From contig NZ_JNLC01000018.1 in the NCBI RefSeq assembly GCF_000702305.1, forward strand, positions 186,001 to 250,000: 64,000 nucleotides of DNA, in the 5' to 3' direction. This DNA is from Allobosea sp. 117 (GTDB taxonomy: Bacteria > Pseudomonadota > Alphaproteobacteria > Rhizobiales > Xanthobacteraceae). Positions within the stretch are counted from its first letter, which is position 1. Every line of letters starts with the position of its first letter. Positions 26,831 to 36,502 of this stretch are shown here, in pieces. The notes below the pieces were generated by a model, which saw only the letters and a program-made list of their open reading frames with translations, had not been told where the DNA came from and searched no databases. The translations under genes were made by a program, and so were the position numbers.

Positions 26831-26849
26831 CGGTTGATTTCCATTATAT

Positions 26850-26863
26850 TTCAATGAATTGAA
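26850..26863. promoter_or_regulatory. Inverted repeat upstream of the hupS promoter
   Basis: A TTCAAT-GA-ATTGAA dyad in a short AT-rich patch 20 bases upstream of the -24 element. It may bind HupR or a bending protein; at about -54 it is closer than usual enhancer sites, so the role is uncertain. Confidence 0.4.
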
Positions 26864-26900
26864 GGATCAGGCCGGATCTGCCGGCGGAAGCCGGAAATGC

Positions 26901-26923
26901 GCTTTCCAGCGCCGGCGGAAAGC
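26901..26923 (-). terminator. Hairpin just after the hypF stop
   Basis: A 7-bp stem GCTTTCC / GGAAAGC with a 9-base loop, starting 3 bases after the hypF stop codon. There is no T-run, so it would be at best a weak or Rho-assisted end for the hupTUV-hypF transcript. Confidence 0.35.
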
Positions 26924-26926
26924 TGC

Positions 26927-29212
26927 TTACCGCCCGAGGAGCCGCGCGGCCGCCACCGCCGCCTGGCCGAAGGCAAGGCCGCCGTCATTCGCCGGCACCT
27001 GTCCGGGCAGCAGCAGTTCGAGCGACCGGTCGGCCAGCCGCGCCGCCACCGCCTCCAGCAGCAGGGCGTTCTGGAACACGCCACCGGACAGCGCGACGGC
27101 GTTCGCGCCATGCACGGCGGCGAGCGAGGCGGCGGTGTCGGCGAAGATGGCGGCCACGCCCTCATGGAAGCGCCGGGCGATGGTCGCGGCGGGCACACCC
27201 GCCTGCCGGTCGGTGAGCGCCTCTCGCCACATCGGAGACGGATCGATCTCGACGAGGCCGTCGACGGACGCGGTCGCGAAGGGATAGGGCGGCAGGCCGG
27301 AGGGCGCGGCCTCCGCCAGCGCCTGCAGCGCCATCGCCGCCTCGCCCTCGAAGCCGAGGCGCGCCGGCGCCAGACCAAGCAGTGCCCCCATGGCGTCGAA
27401 CAGCCGGCCCGCCGAGCTCGCCGGCGGCGCGTTGATCCCGCGCGCGATCATCGCCCGGAGCGTCGCCACCTGTCGACCCTCGAACAGCGTCGGGGGAACG
27501 GCATCGGGTCCGAGCGCGGCGTCGAGATGGGCGAGCAGCACCCGCCACGGCTCGCGGCTGGCGGCGTCGCCGCCGGCGAGCGGGATCGGTAGCAGCCGGG
27601 CGAGACGGCGGCTCGACGCATAGTCGCAGAGCAGGACCTCGGCGCCCCATACGGTGCCGTCCTCGCCGAACCCCAGCCCGTCCAGCGCGATGCCGATGAC
27701 CGGCCCGGCCTCGGGCGGGCGGCCGTGCTCGGCCATAACCGCGGCGATATGGGCATGGTGGTGCTGCACGGCGATCAGCGGCAGCCCCCGCGCCTCCGCG
27801 AGCGCCGCCCCCAGCCGGCTCGGCCGGTAGTTCGGGTGGAGGTCGACCGCGACGGCCGCCGGCCGGTGATCGAAGATGGCGCTGTAGTCGGCGATGGCGC
27901 GCTCGAACTCGTCCTGCGTCGCCGGTTCTTCCAGATCGCCGAGATGGTTGGAGAGCAGCGCCTTGCGGCCAAGCGTCAGGCAGATCGCGCTCTTCAGCTC
28001 GCCGCCCAGCGCCAGCACGGGAGGCGCGCCAGCCAGCGCCGCCGGCAGGTCGAGCGGAACCGGGGCGAAGCCGCGCCCGCGCCGCATCACCTGAATCCGG
28101 CCGCCGATCACCTGCGCCACGGAATCGTCGAGCCGCCGCGCGATCGGCCGGTCATGGGTGAGGAAGGCGTCGACGATACCGCCGAGCCCGGCATACGCCT
28201 CGGCATCACGGAAGATCTGCGGCTCGCTGGAGTGGTTGCCGCTGGTCAGCACCAGCGGGCGGCCGAATGCTTCCATCAGCAGGTGATGCAGCGGCGTGTA
28301 GGGCAGCATCACGCCGAGCCGCGTCTGGCCCGGGGCGACACCGGCGGCGATGGCCGCCTCGGCCCTGACGCGCAACAGCAGGATCGGCGCGGTGGGATGG
28401 GCGAGCGCGGCATGCTCCGCCTCCCCGGCCGCACACAACGCCTCCAGCATGGCGCGGTCGCGCAGCATCACCGCCAGCGGCTTGGCCGGGCGGTGTTTGC
28501 GCCGGCGCAGTTCGGCGACGGCGGCCTCATCCGTGGCGTCGCAGGCGATGTGGAAGCCGCCTATGCCCTTGATCGCCAGTATCTTCCCCACCCGCAGCAA
28601 CTCCGCGGCGGTGACGACCGGATCGCCCGCGACCTCCGCTCCTCTCATCTCCAGCCGCAGGCGCGGTCCGCATTGCGGACAGGCGATGGGCTGGGCGTGG
28701 AAGCGCCGATCGGCCGGGTTCGCGTATTCGGCGCGGCAGTCGGGGCACAGCGCGAAGCCGCGCATGGTGGTGGTGGCGCGGTCATAGGGCAGGCCCTCGA
28801 CGATGGAGAAGCGCGGCCCGCAATCGGTGCAGTTGGTGAAGGCGTAGCGGTGGCGCCGCGCACCGGGATCGTGGACCTCGGCAAGGCACGCCCCGCAGGT
28901 CGCGATATCGGCGACCACGCCGACCGACAGCGCGCCGGGCGCGCTCGCCGCGATCACGAACCCCTGCCCGGCGACGGCATCGGTCGGCGTCCGTTCGACG
29001 CTGTCGACCCGGGCGAGCGGCGGCGCCTCGCTCTCCAGCGCGAGCGCCAGCGCGTCGAGCGAGGCCTGCATGCCCGCCGCGCGGATCACCACCGCGTCGC
29101 CCCGGTTGCTCACCTCGCCGGCGAGTTGGAGCCGCTGCGCCAGCCGCCAGACGAAGGGACGGAAACCCACTCCCTGCACGAGGCCGCGAACGATGATCTG
29201 CTCGGCCGGCAT
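26927..29212 (-). CDS. hypF: Carbamoyltransferase HypF
   Basis: A 761-residue multidomain maturation enzyme. In order: an acylphosphatase domain (VRGLVQGVGFRPFVWRLA), a zinc-finger region with four CxxC pairs (CGAC, CTDC, CPDC, CPQC), a YrdC-like domain and a Kae1/O-carbamoyltransferase domain (ALSGGVFQNALLLE near the C-terminus). It makes the carbamoyl group for HypE. The ATG at 29212 lies 8 bases after hupV. The location between hupV and hupS matches Rhodobacter-type clusters. Confidence 0.95.
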   Translation of the reverse strand: MPAEQIIVRGLVQGVGFRPFVWRLAQRLQLAGEVSNRGDAVVIRAAGMQASLDALALALESEAPPLARVDSVERTPTDAVAGQGFVIAASAPGALSVGVVADIATCGACLAEVHDPGARRHRYAFTNCTDCGPRFSIVEGLPYDRATTTMRGFALCPDCRAEYANPADRRFHAQPIACPQCGPRLRLEMRGAEVAGDPVVTAAELLRVGKILAIKGIGGFHIACDATDEAAVAELRRRKHRPAKPLAVMLRDRAMLEALCAAGEAEHAALAHPTAPILLLRVRAEAAIAAGVAPGQTRLGVMLPYTPLHHLLMEAFGRPLVLTSGNHSSEPQIFRDAEAYAGLGGIVDAFLTHDRPIARRLDDSVAQVIGGRIQVMRRGRGFAPVPLDLPAALAGAPPVLALGGELKSAICLTLGRKALLSNHLGDLEEPATQDEFERAIADYSAIFDHRPAAVAVDLHPNYRPSRLGAALAEARGLPLIAVQHHHAHIAAVMAEHGRPPEAGPVIGIALDGLGFGEDGTVWGAEVLLCDYASSRRLARLLPIPLAGGDAASREPWRVLLAHLDAALGPDAVPPTLFEGRQVATLRAMIARGINAPPASSAGRLFDAMGALLGLAPARLGFEGEAAMALQALAEAAPSGLPPYPFATASVDGLVEIDPSPMWREALTDRQAGVPAATIARRFHEGVAAIFADTAASLAAVHGANAVALSGGVFQNALLLEAVAARLADRSLELLLPGQVPANDGGLAFGQAAVAAARLLGR

Positions 29213-29220
29213 GGCGGGGC

Positions 29221-30693
29221 TCAGTGCACCGTGCATACCATGCAGGGATCGAAGGAGCGCACGATGTGCTGCACCGCGACCGGTGTCGTCTCACCCTGCC
29301 GGATCGGCGCGCCGACGAGCGCCGCCTCCAGCGGCCCCGGCACGCCTGCAGCGTCGCGCGGCGAGAAGTTCCAGGTGGTGGGGGCGATGATCTGGTAGCT
29401 GGCGATGCGCCCGTTCTCCACCTTCAGCCAGTGGCCGAGCGCGCCGCGCGCCGCCTCCGTCAGGCCGGCGGCGCGGCCACGGCTCGGCATGGTGCCCTGC
29501 GCGCACCACTGTTCGCCGGGCCTCAGCTCGCGCACCCAGCCCTCCATGGCGATCAGCGTGCGCGCGGTCTCGACGAGCCGCGCCGCCACGCGGGCGAGCA
29601 CGCTGCCGCCGCTCCGCGCGACGATGTCCCGGATCAGCGGTTGGCCGTCCACCATCTGCCGCGCCACCGCGCCCGCCTCGAACGGCACGCCGCCGAGCCG
29701 CGGCGCCTTGCACCACGTATAGCCTTCCTCGTCGTCCGGGTCGGGCAGTGTCGAGCCCTCGAATGGATGGTGCGGGCGCGAGCGCCCCTCCATCCGCGCA
29801 TTGGTGTGGTCCTCGGTGATCGCGCCGGTGTCGATGGCGCCGGGTCCCTCGGCGGTGAAGGTGCCGCGCGCATAGAGCGGTGCCTCCATGCCGGGATAGG
29901 CGCCATAGCTGAAATAGCGGTCATAGGCGCGACCCAGCCGGCCGAGATCAAGATCGGCGGCGATCTCCAGGAACAGGCGGAAATCGCCCTCGGGCCCGTT
30001 CGCCCGCCACTGCTCGATCTCCTCGACCGAGGCCAGCGCGGCGACGCGCTCCAGCTTCGCACCGAACAGGTGGTCCTCCAGCGCGCGCCGCACCGCGCCG
30101 AGCGTCGCCAGCAACCGCATCTGGTCGCGCGCATCCGCACCGCGCGTCACCCCGCCCGGCTGGATCGCCAGCGTGTGCGGCCAGCGCCCGGCGAGCAGGC
30201 CGAGTATGTGCAGCAGCGTCGTGCGGGTCTCCAGCGCCCGGCGCACGCTCGTCCCCTGCGCCGCCTTGAACCGCGCCTCGGCTTTGGCGAACCACGGCCG
30301 GTCGGCATATATGCCGCGGGCAAAGTCCGGCATGAAGAAGACGTGGAAGTGCATCAGGTGGTCGGCGACGTTCTCCGTCGCGACGATGAGATTGGTGGCG
30401 GTCCGGCCGTTCTGCGTAGGCTCCAGCCCCTGCACGCCGGCGAGCGCCAGCGCCGCCGCATGCGACTGGGAAACCGAGCAGATGCCGCAGATGCGCGGCG
30501 CGATGACCAGCGCGTCGCGCGGATCGCGGCCTTCGAGAATCCGCTCGAAGCCGCGGAACAGCGGCGACGACACATAGGCCGCCTCGACACGTCCCTGCCG
30601 GGCCTCGAGCCGCACCTCGAGGTCGCCCTCGACCCGGTTGAACGGGCCGACGACGAGACGCGTCGTGGCGTCGGCCGGGCTACGCTCGCTCAT
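29221..30693 (-). CDS. hupV: Regulatory (H2-sensing) hydrogenase large subunit HupV
   Basis: A 490-residue NiFe large subunit with PRICGIC (Cys69, Cys72) and a C-terminus that stops exactly at DPCMVCTVH. The lack of a cleavable extension is the mark of the sensor hydrogenases HupV/HoxC, which need no protease. With HupU it forms the cytoplasmic H2 sensor acting on HupT. Its ATG overlaps the hupU stop. It is not a truncated HupL: it is a different, shorter paralogue. Confidence 0.95.
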   Translation of the reverse strand: MSERSPADATTRLVVGPFNRVEGDLEVRLEARQGRVEAAYVSSPLFRGFERILEGRDPRDALVIAPRICGICSVSQSHAAALALAGVQGLEPTQNGRTATNLIVATENVADHLMHFHVFFMPDFARGIYADRPWFAKAEARFKAAQGTSVRRALETRTTLLHILGLLAGRWPHTLAIQPGGVTRGADARDQMRLLATLGAVRRALEDHLFGAKLERVAALASVEEIEQWRANGPEGDFRLFLEIAADLDLGRLGRAYDRYFSYGAYPGMEAPLYARGTFTAEGPGAIDTGAITEDHTNARMEGRSRPHHPFEGSTLPDPDDEEGYTWCKAPRLGGVPFEAGAVARQMVDGQPLIRDIVARSGGSVLARVAARLVETARTLIAMEGWVRELRPGEQWCAQGTMPSRGRAAGLTEAARGALGHWLKVENGRIASYQIIAPTTWNFSPRDAAGVPGPLEAALVGAPIRQGETTPVAVQHIVRSFDPCMVCTVH

Positions 30694-31697
30694 CGCCGTT
30701 TGATGTCGCGCACGGTCGGCGGCGTGATCACGTGGTCGCTCGTCGCGTTGCGGCGCAGCCGTTCCGGCGTCGCCGCCTTGGCGAGCGAGGACAGCGCCAC
30801 GAACCAGGCCTTCGGCATGTCGGTGGGCAGGCCGACCGGGATGCCAGCGATCTTCGGCGTCTCGATGAAGGGATGCCCCGGCTCCTCGAACTCCGGCGCG
30901 GTGCAGTTGATGCAGGCATAGCCCCCGCGCGTGCAGGAGCCCTCGCCGTTCCACAGCCGGGTGTTGCAGTCGGCATGGGCCTGCGTGCCGAGGCAGCCGA
31001 GATGCTCCATCATGCAGCCGAGATCAGACATCTTCTCGGCACTCGCCTTGTACTCGTAATACTCGTTGCGCGGGCAGCCGTGATGCACGAGGTGGTCGGC
31101 GTAGAAGCGCGGCCGCCGGTAGACGTCGAGATCGTGTGCGCCGAGCAGCCCGGCGGCCAGCAGCATCAGCGTCTCGGTCACCCAGTTTGGATGCGTCGGG
31201 CAGCCGGCGACATTGATCACCGGGAGGCCCGAGCGCGAGCGGTAATCGGCGCCAAGCGCCCCGCCCTCGCGGCGGCCGTCATATTGCAGGCCGCAGGCGT
31301 CGGTCGGGTTGACGCCAGCCGCGGTGACGCCGCCATAGGCGGCGCAGGTGCCGACCGCCACGACATTCTCGGCGACCGCCGCGAGTCGGCGCACCCATTC
31401 GATGGTCGCGACGCCGGTGCCGGCGAGGGTGTGGAAGCGCCCGGTATTGTTCGGCCCGCGCAGCATGGCCCCCTCGACGCACAGCGCATCGAGCCGGACC
31501 TCGCCCGCCAGCACCTGCTCGAACAGTGCCACCGCCTCCGTGCCCGTCTCCTCCGACAGGGTCGGATGCCAGAGCATGCGGATGTTCGCGCTCGCGAGCG
31601 TGGTGGCGAGGTCGGGCGCCTCGGCGCACAGCATCGACATGGTGCAGCCACCGCAGCCGCCGGACTGGACCCACAGCACGTTGAAGCTCTCGGGCAT
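30690..31697 (-). CDS. hupU: Regulatory (H2-sensing) hydrogenase small subunit HupU
   Basis: A 335-residue small subunit that begins directly with the cluster-binding region (VQSGGCGGCTMSM, Cys15 and Cys18) and has no Tat signal, so it stays in the cytoplasm. Other cluster cysteines are in CPTHPNW, HHGCPRNEYYE and GGYACINC. It is the partner of HupV. It starts 4 bases after the hupT stop. Confidence 0.95.
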   Translation of the reverse strand: MPESFNVLWVQSGGCGGCTMSMLCAEAPDLATTLASANIRMLWHPTLSEETGTEAVALFEQVLAGEVRLDALCVEGAMLRGPNNTGRFHTLAGTGVATIEWVRRLAAVAENVVAVGTCAAYGGVTAAGVNPTDACGLQYDGRREGGALGADYRSRSGLPVINVAGCPTHPNWVTETLMLLAAGLLGAHDLDVYRRPRFYADHLVHHGCPRNEYYEYKASAEKMSDLGCMMEHLGCLGTQAHADCNTRLWNGEGSCTRGGYACINCTAPEFEEPGHPFIETPKIAGIPVGLPTDMPKAWFVALSSLAKAATPERLRRNATSDHVITPPTVRDIKRR

Positions 31698-31701
31698 GGC
31701 C

Positions 31702-33111
31702 TCAGCCTCCCTGCGCCGTCGGCAGCGTCAGTGTCATGACGGCCCCGCCATCGGGATGGTTGCCCGCCTCCAGCGTGCCGCCGTGCTCCTGCACGATGCG
31801 GTAGCTGATCGACAGGCCGAGGCCGGTGCCCTTGCCGACCGGCTTGGTCGTGAAGAACGGATCGAAGATACGCGAAGCGATGTCCGGGGCAATGCCGTGC
31901 CCGGTGTCGCGGATGGTCAGCACGGCGGCCTCGCCGCCAATACCGGCGCCGGTGCCGATGATCTCCAGCCGGCGCACCGGCCGGTCCTCCATCGCGTCGA
32001 CAGCGTTCTGGATCAGGTTCATCAGAACCTGATGGATATGGCCGGAATGCCCGGTGGCGGTCAGGCCCTCGGCCATGTCGATGCGGGTCTCGATGCCCGG
32101 CATCTGCGCCTTGGCCACCCAGTCGAGCGCCGAGCGGACCAGCGCCGCCAGATCGAGTGCCTCGCGGGTCTCGCGCCGGTCGGAGGAGAAGCGCCGCAGG
32201 TCCGCGACGATGTCGCGCACGCGCTCGGCGCCCTCCAGCATGCCGTCGAGCGTGCCGGCAATGTTGGCGAGCGTAGCGTCGATCCTGAGATCGGCCTGCA
32301 GCTTGGCGAGTGCCGGTCCGCTCACGCCGCTGTTGACCGCGTCGAGATAGCTGGTGAGCCGGCCCGCATAGCGCTTCAGCGTATGGGCGTTGCCGTAGAC
32401 GAAGGAGATCGGATTGTTGAGCTCGTGCGCCACGCCGGCCACCAGCCGGCCGAGCGAAGCCATCTTCTCCGAATGGACGAGCTGCTGCTGGGTCTGCTTG
32501 AGCCGCTCATGCGCCGCGGCGAGGTCGCTATAGGCCTGCCGCAGCTCGCCGATCGGCCGGCCGACCAGCACGATGCCGACCGCGCGCCCGCGCGAATCGA
32601 AGCGCACCGCGCCGTTGACCGAGACCGGCAGGTCGCCCTCGGCGGTCCGGAAGGCGAATTCGCGGTCGGTGATGCGCTCGCGCCGCTCGACGGCCGAGAG
32701 CACGTCGCGGAAGCTGGTGGGCGTGCCGGGCGCGAGCAGTTCCTCGACCCGGCGCTCGGTGAGGCTGCGCCCGCCGGCGCCGAAGATGCGCTCGGCGGCA
32801 AGGTTGACCTGCTCGATGCGCCCGTTGAGGTCGCAGGCGATCAGCACGTCGGTCATCGACGCCATCACGCCGGCGATGAAGGTCTGCGCCTCTTCGAGCT
32901 CGGCATTCTTCTGTTCGAGGGCGACCTGCTGGGTGACGAGCTCGGCGTAGGTCTCGTCCATCTTGCGGATGACGGCGATCCAGGCACGATCGGTCTCCGC
33001 GGGCGCCGATCCGGGGTCCGCCATCGCCGGCGAGCCCTGCGCATGCCCGGCTGCCGCTCTGTCATGCTGCTCGGACACGTCGAGGGCCGATCCTTCCGCT
33101 AAGCGGGGCAT
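31702..33111 (-). CDS. hupT: Sensor histidine kinase HupT
   Basis: A 469-residue soluble kinase without membrane segments: an N-terminal coiled stretch (residues about 50-75), a PAS domain (about 78-190), the phospho-His motif [11 protein letters not shown], an N-box [10 protein letters not shown] and G-boxes GHGIAP and GTGLGLSIS. It is the HupT/HoxJ type that relays the HupUV signal to HupR. The ATG at 33111 has no clear ribosome site; a GTG 11 codons later is an alternative. It is the first gene of hupTUV-hypF. Confidence 0.92.
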   Translation of the reverse strand: MPRLAEGSALDVSEQHDRAAAGHAQGSPAMADPGSAPAETDRAWIAVIRKMDETYAELVTQQVALEQKNAELEEAQTFIAGVMASMTDVLIACDLNGRIEQVNLAAERIFGAGGRSLTERRVEELLAPGTPTSFRDVLSAVERRERITDREFAFRTAEGDLPVSVNGAVRFDSRGRAVGIVLVGRPIGELRQAYSDLAAAHERLKQTQQQLVHSEKMASLGRLVAGVAHELNNPISFVYGNAHTLKRYAGRLTSYLDAVNSGVSGPALAKLQADLRIDATLANIAGTLDGMLEGAERVRDIVADLRRFSSDRRETREALDLAALVRSALDWVAKAQMPGIETRIDMAEGLTATGHSGHIHQVLMNLIQNAVDAMEDRPVRRLEIIGTGAGIGGEAAVLTIRDTGHGIAPDIASRIFDPFFTTKPVGKGTGLGLSISYRIVQEHGGTLEAGNHPDGGAVMTLTLPTAQGG

Positions 33112-33162
33112 AGTAGGGCGAAGCCCGCGAACCCCGCAACCGAACCCGGCGACCGGCGGCGC

Positions 33163-34455
33163 TCAGCCGGCGCCCTTCGCCCGGCGCGGGCCGATGCTCG
33201 ACAGCACGACACCCGCCAGCGCCAGCGTGCCTGTCAGCGCGGCGACATAACCCCAGCCGCCATGCTGCCAGAACCAGCCGCCGACCGAGCCGGTGATGCT
33301 CGACCCCATGTAGTAGAAGAGCAGATAGAGCGAGGCCGCATGTCCCTTGGACACCCCGGCGAGCGGGCCGACCGAGCCGCTCACAACCGAGTGCCCGATG
33401 AAGAAGCCAGTCGTCACCAGCGCGATGCCGGCGCCGATAGCGACCAGCGACTCGATCAGCGTCAGCGCGACGCCGGCGAGGATGATCAGGAAGCCGGCGA
33501 TCAGCAGCGGGCGGCGCCCGAAGCGGTCGGCGAATCCGCCAGCCACCGACGACGACACGATGCCGAAGCCGAAGGCGAGAAAGATCATGCTGACGGCGGT
33601 CTGGCTCAGATTGTAGGGCGCGCCCGACAGCCGGAAGGTCGCGTAGTTGAAGAGCGTGACGAAGATGCTCGTCAGCACGAAGCCCAGCGCATAGAGGCGC
33701 ACCAGCCCGACGTTGCGCAGGTGGAGCAGCCACGCCGCGACATGGAATCCCGGACGGAAGCCGCGCTCCGGCTCGAAATTGCGCGAGCGCGGGAGCAGCA
33801 GCAGGAAGCCGATGGCCGAGACGAGGCACAGCGCGCTCAGCACGAACAGCGCGGCGCGCCAGGAGGTGAACTCGGTCATCAGGCCCATGCCGACGCGCCC
33901 GGTCATCGCGCCGAACGCCGTGCCGCCGACATAGAGGCCCATCATCTTGCCGAGATGGCCGGGCTCGATCTCCTCCGCCAGATAGGCCATGGCCACCGCC
34001 GGCACACCGCCCAGCACGAAGCCCTCCAGCGCACGGGCGACCAGAAGGCCGTGCCAGCTCGGCACCATCGCCGCGACGATGTTGAGCGCCGCGGCCAGCG
34101 TCATCGAGGCGAACATCAGCTCGCGGCGGCCGAGCATCTGCGAGAACGCGCCGGCCAGCACGATGGAGAAGGCCAGCATGCCGGTGGTGAGCGACAAGGC
34201 CAGCGAGCTCTCCGCCGGGGTGATGGCGAAGCTCTTCGCGAAGGCCGGCAGCAGCGGCTGGACGCAATAGGCGAGCGAGAAGCTGGCGAAGCCGACGAGG
34301 AAGAGGGCAAGGCCCGCGTGGCGATATTCGGGGGTTCCCCGCCGGATCCAGACGGCGGCCCGGGAGCCCTGTTCCTCGCGGGCAAACATGGAACCGGAGA
34401 CGGGGGAGGACGGATCGAACACGGCGTCGGACGCGACGGCCACGGGGGGAGACAT
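33163..34455 (-). CDS. Major facilitator superfamily transporter (YnfM-like)
   Basis: A 430-residue, 12-helix MFS protein. FSQMLGRRELM between helices 2 and 3 and GGFADRFGRRPLL in the second half are the typical loop motifs, and the FASFSLAYCVQPLLPAFA start resembles the YnfM/arabinose-efflux-type group. The ATG at 34455 has AGGAAA upstream. It is divergent from a LysR gene, a common arrangement for this group. Substrate unknown. Confidence 0.87.
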   Translation of the reverse strand: MSPPVAVASDAVFDPSSPVSGSMFAREEQGSRAAVWIRRGTPEYRHAGLALFLVGFASFSLAYCVQPLLPAFAKSFAITPAESSLALSLTTGMLAFSIVLAGAFSQMLGRRELMFASMTLAAALNIVAAMVPSWHGLLVARALEGFVLGGVPAVAMAYLAEEIEPGHLGKMMGLYVGGTAFGAMTGRVGMGLMTEFTSWRAALFVLSALCLVSAIGFLLLLPRSRNFEPERGFRPGFHVAAWLLHLRNVGLVRLYALGFVLTSIFVTLFNYATFRLSGAPYNLSQTAVSMIFLAFGFGIVSSSVAGGFADRFGRRPLLIAGFLIILAGVALTLIESLVAIGAGIALVTTGFFIGHSVVSGSVGPLAGVSKGHAASLYLLFYYMGSSITGSVGGWFWQHGGWGYVAALTGTLALAGVVLSSIGPRRAKGAG

Positions 34456-34509
34456 GCGCTTATTTCCTGTTTGACCGGGAAATAGCGAGCGCCGCCCCAT
34501 CCGTCCAAT

Positions 34510-34533
34510 ATATGGAAGTGGCTTTCTCCATAT
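34510..34533. promoter_or_regulatory. Probable LysR operator between the MFS and lysR genes
   Basis: A perfect inverted repeat ATATGGA-N10-TCCATAT lies in the 92-base divergent region, with a third ATATGG half-site at 34541-34546 overlapping the lysR start region. The size and position suit a LysR-type T-N11-A box. Confidence 0.6.
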
Positions 34534-34547
34534 GTCATAGATATGGC

Positions 34548-35447
34548 ATGGAGCTTCGCCACATCCGTTACTTCCTCGCCGTCGCCGAGGAGCGCAACTT
34601 CACCCGCGCCGCCGCGCGGCTCGGCATCGGGCAGCCTCCGCTCAGCTCGCAGATCAGGGATCTCGAGGCGGAGATCGGCGTGCAGCTATTCCACCGTGTC
34701 GCCCACGGCGCCGAGCTGACCGAGGCGGGACAGGGGTTCCGCGACGCGGTCGCGCCGCTGCCCGGCCAGTTCGCCGCCGCCATCCGCGTGGCCCAGCGCG
34801 CGGGGCGGGGCGAGACCGGCCAGCTCGGCATCGGGCTCACCGGAACCGCGGCCCTCAACCCGATCGTGCCCGACGCGATCCGCTCCTTCGGGCGGGCCTA
34901 TCCGGACGTCGAGCTGAGGGTCGAGGAAGCGAGCTCGCTCACCCTGCTCAACAACATCGTCGAGGGAAGGCTCGACGTCGCGATCCTGCGCCCCGCCGAG
35001 TCGGATCCCGTCGAGCTGAGGGAAGAGAGCCTGGCCGAGGAGCCGCTGGTGGTGGTGCTGCCGGCCGCGCATCCGGCGGCGCAGGACAGGCGCCCCCTCG
35101 ACCTCCCCCTGCTCAGGGACGATGCGCTGATCCTCACCCCGCGCTCGGTCGGCACCAGCCTCCATGACGCCGCGCTGGCGGCCTGCCGTGCGGCCGGCTT
35201 CGAGCCGCGGCTGGGCCAGCCGGCGCCGCAGATCGCCTCGATCCTCTCGCTGGTCGCCGCCGAGCTCGGCGTGTCGCTGGTGCCCGCCTCGATGCGTCAG
35301 CTCAATGTTCATGGCGTCGTCTTCCGTTCGATCCGCGCGCCGACGCCGCGCATCGGGCTGGCGGTGGTGTACCGCAAGACCCTGCCCCCGCCCCTCGCCA
35401 CCAATTTCGCGCGGATCGCACGCAACGTCGCGCGCGACCGGCGCTGA
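34548..35447 (+). CDS. LysR-family transcriptional regulator
   Basis: A 299-residue LysR protein starting MELRHIRYFLAVAEERNFTRAA, the standard helix-turn-helix; the effector domain runs from about residue 90. The ATG at 34548 gives the canonical N-terminus. It is divergent from the MFS gene and presumably controls it and itself through the dyad between them. Effector unknown. Confidence 0.92.
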   Translation: MELRHIRYFLAVAEERNFTRAAARLGIGQPPLSSQIRDLEAEIGVQLFHRVAHGAELTEAGQGFRDAVAPLPGQFAAAIRVAQRAGRGETGQLGIGLTGTAALNPIVPDAIRSFGRAYPDVELRVEEASSLTLLNNIVEGRLDVAILRPAESDPVELREESLAEEPLVVVLPAAHPAAQDRRPLDLPLLRDDALILTPRSVGTSLHDAALAACRAAGFEPRLGQPAPQIASILSLVAAELGVSLVPASMRQLNVHGVVFRSIRAPTPRIGLAVVYRKTLPPPLATNFARIARNVARDRR

Positions 35448-35455
35448 TACCCACC

Positions 35456-36379
35456 TCAGGACGGCGGGCGGCGGCGCAGCGTGCCCGACGTCGCGCAGAG
35501 CTCGGCCACCCAGTCGACGAAGACACGCAGCCGGCTGCTCAGATGCCGGTTGGGCGAGTAGACGACATGCAGCACGATGGGTGCGGAGCGCCATTCCGGT
35601 AGCACCCGCACCAGCCTGCCCGCCTCCAGATGCGGCTCGATGAGCGAATAGATGGACTGCCCGATACCGAGCCCGGTGAGACAGGCGGCGAGATAGGCGG
35701 TGGAATCGTTCACCGCCAGCGCATAAGGCAGGTCGAACTCGTAGCTCTCCTCGCCGCGCACGACATCGAAACCCGTGCGCCGGCCGGTGCGCGGGCTGAA
35801 ATAGGCGATGGTGCGGTGGCCGTTCTCCAGATCGCGCGGATGCTGCGGCATGCCGTGCCGCTGGATGTAGTCCGGCGTCGCGCACAGCACCAGATCGATC
35901 TCCCCCACCCGCCGCGCGATCAGGCTGGGATCGAGCACGTCGCCGCCGCGGATGGCGCAGTCGATGTTCTCCGCCACCAGATCCGCTGGGCGGTCCGACA
36001 CGCCGAGGTCGAGCTGGATATCGGGGTAGCGGGCGTGGAAGTCCGGCAGCGCCGGGATGAACACGTAGAGCGCCAGCGCCGTACCCACATCGACCCTCAG
36101 CCGCCCCGCCGGGCGTGCCTGCGAGCGGGTCATCGAGCCGTCGAGTTCCTCGAGGTCCGAGAGCAGCGCCACCGCGCGCTCGTAATAGGCGGCGCCGTCC
36201 GGCGTCACCCCAACGCGGCGGGTGGTGCGGTTGAGCAGCTTGGTGCGCAGATGCGCCTCGAGCTGCTGGATCAGCTTCGTCACCGTCGGTTTCGGCATCT
36301 CGAGCAGGTCGGCGGCACGGGTGAAGTTCCCGGCCTCGACCACGCGGACGAAGGCGCGCATCGCGGCGAACTGATCCAT
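35456..36379 (-). CDS. LysR-family transcriptional regulator
   Basis: A 307-residue LysR protein (MDQFAAMRAFVRVVEAGNFTRAA) of the AaeR/DmlR-like group, with an effector domain containing NIDCAIRGG. The ATG at 36379 matches the usual family start; one 3 codons earlier is equally possible. It converges with the previous lysR (8-base gap) and is divergent from the hydrolase-like/RND unit, which it probably regulates. Confidence 0.9.
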   Translation of the reverse strand: MDQFAAMRAFVRVVEAGNFTRAADLLEMPKPTVTKLIQQLEAHLRTKLLNRTTRRVGVTPDGAAYYERAVALLSDLEELDGSMTRSQARPAGRLRVDVGTALALYVFIPALPDFHARYPDIQLDLGVSDRPADLVAENIDCAIRGGDVLDPSLIARRVGEIDLVLCATPDYIQRHGMPQHPRDLENGHRTIAYFSPRTGRRTGFDVVRGEESYEFDLPYALAVNDSTAYLAACLTGLGIGQSIYSLIEPHLEAGRLVRVLPEWRSAPIVLHVVYSPNRHLSSRLRVFVDWVAELCATSGTLRRRPPS

Positions 36380-36502
36380 GCCTGACATCCGGGCCCGATT
36401 GTTTCCTTGTGTGAATAATGAAATCCCGATTCCGGTATTTTTTCGTCCGCGGCAAGAGACTAGTTTTCGCCGCATTGCAGCAAGGATGAGATCGGGTGGG
36501 CC

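Noticed and set aside
26824-26880. IHF site between the hupS promoter and an upstream enhancer
   Set aside because: AATCAA occurs but the remainder of the IHF consensus does not follow; only the dyad was kept.
29221-30693. hupV as a truncated or damaged hupL
   Set aside because: The missing C-terminal extension and the missing Tat signal on its partner are the normal state of sensor hydrogenases, and all metal cysteines are present.
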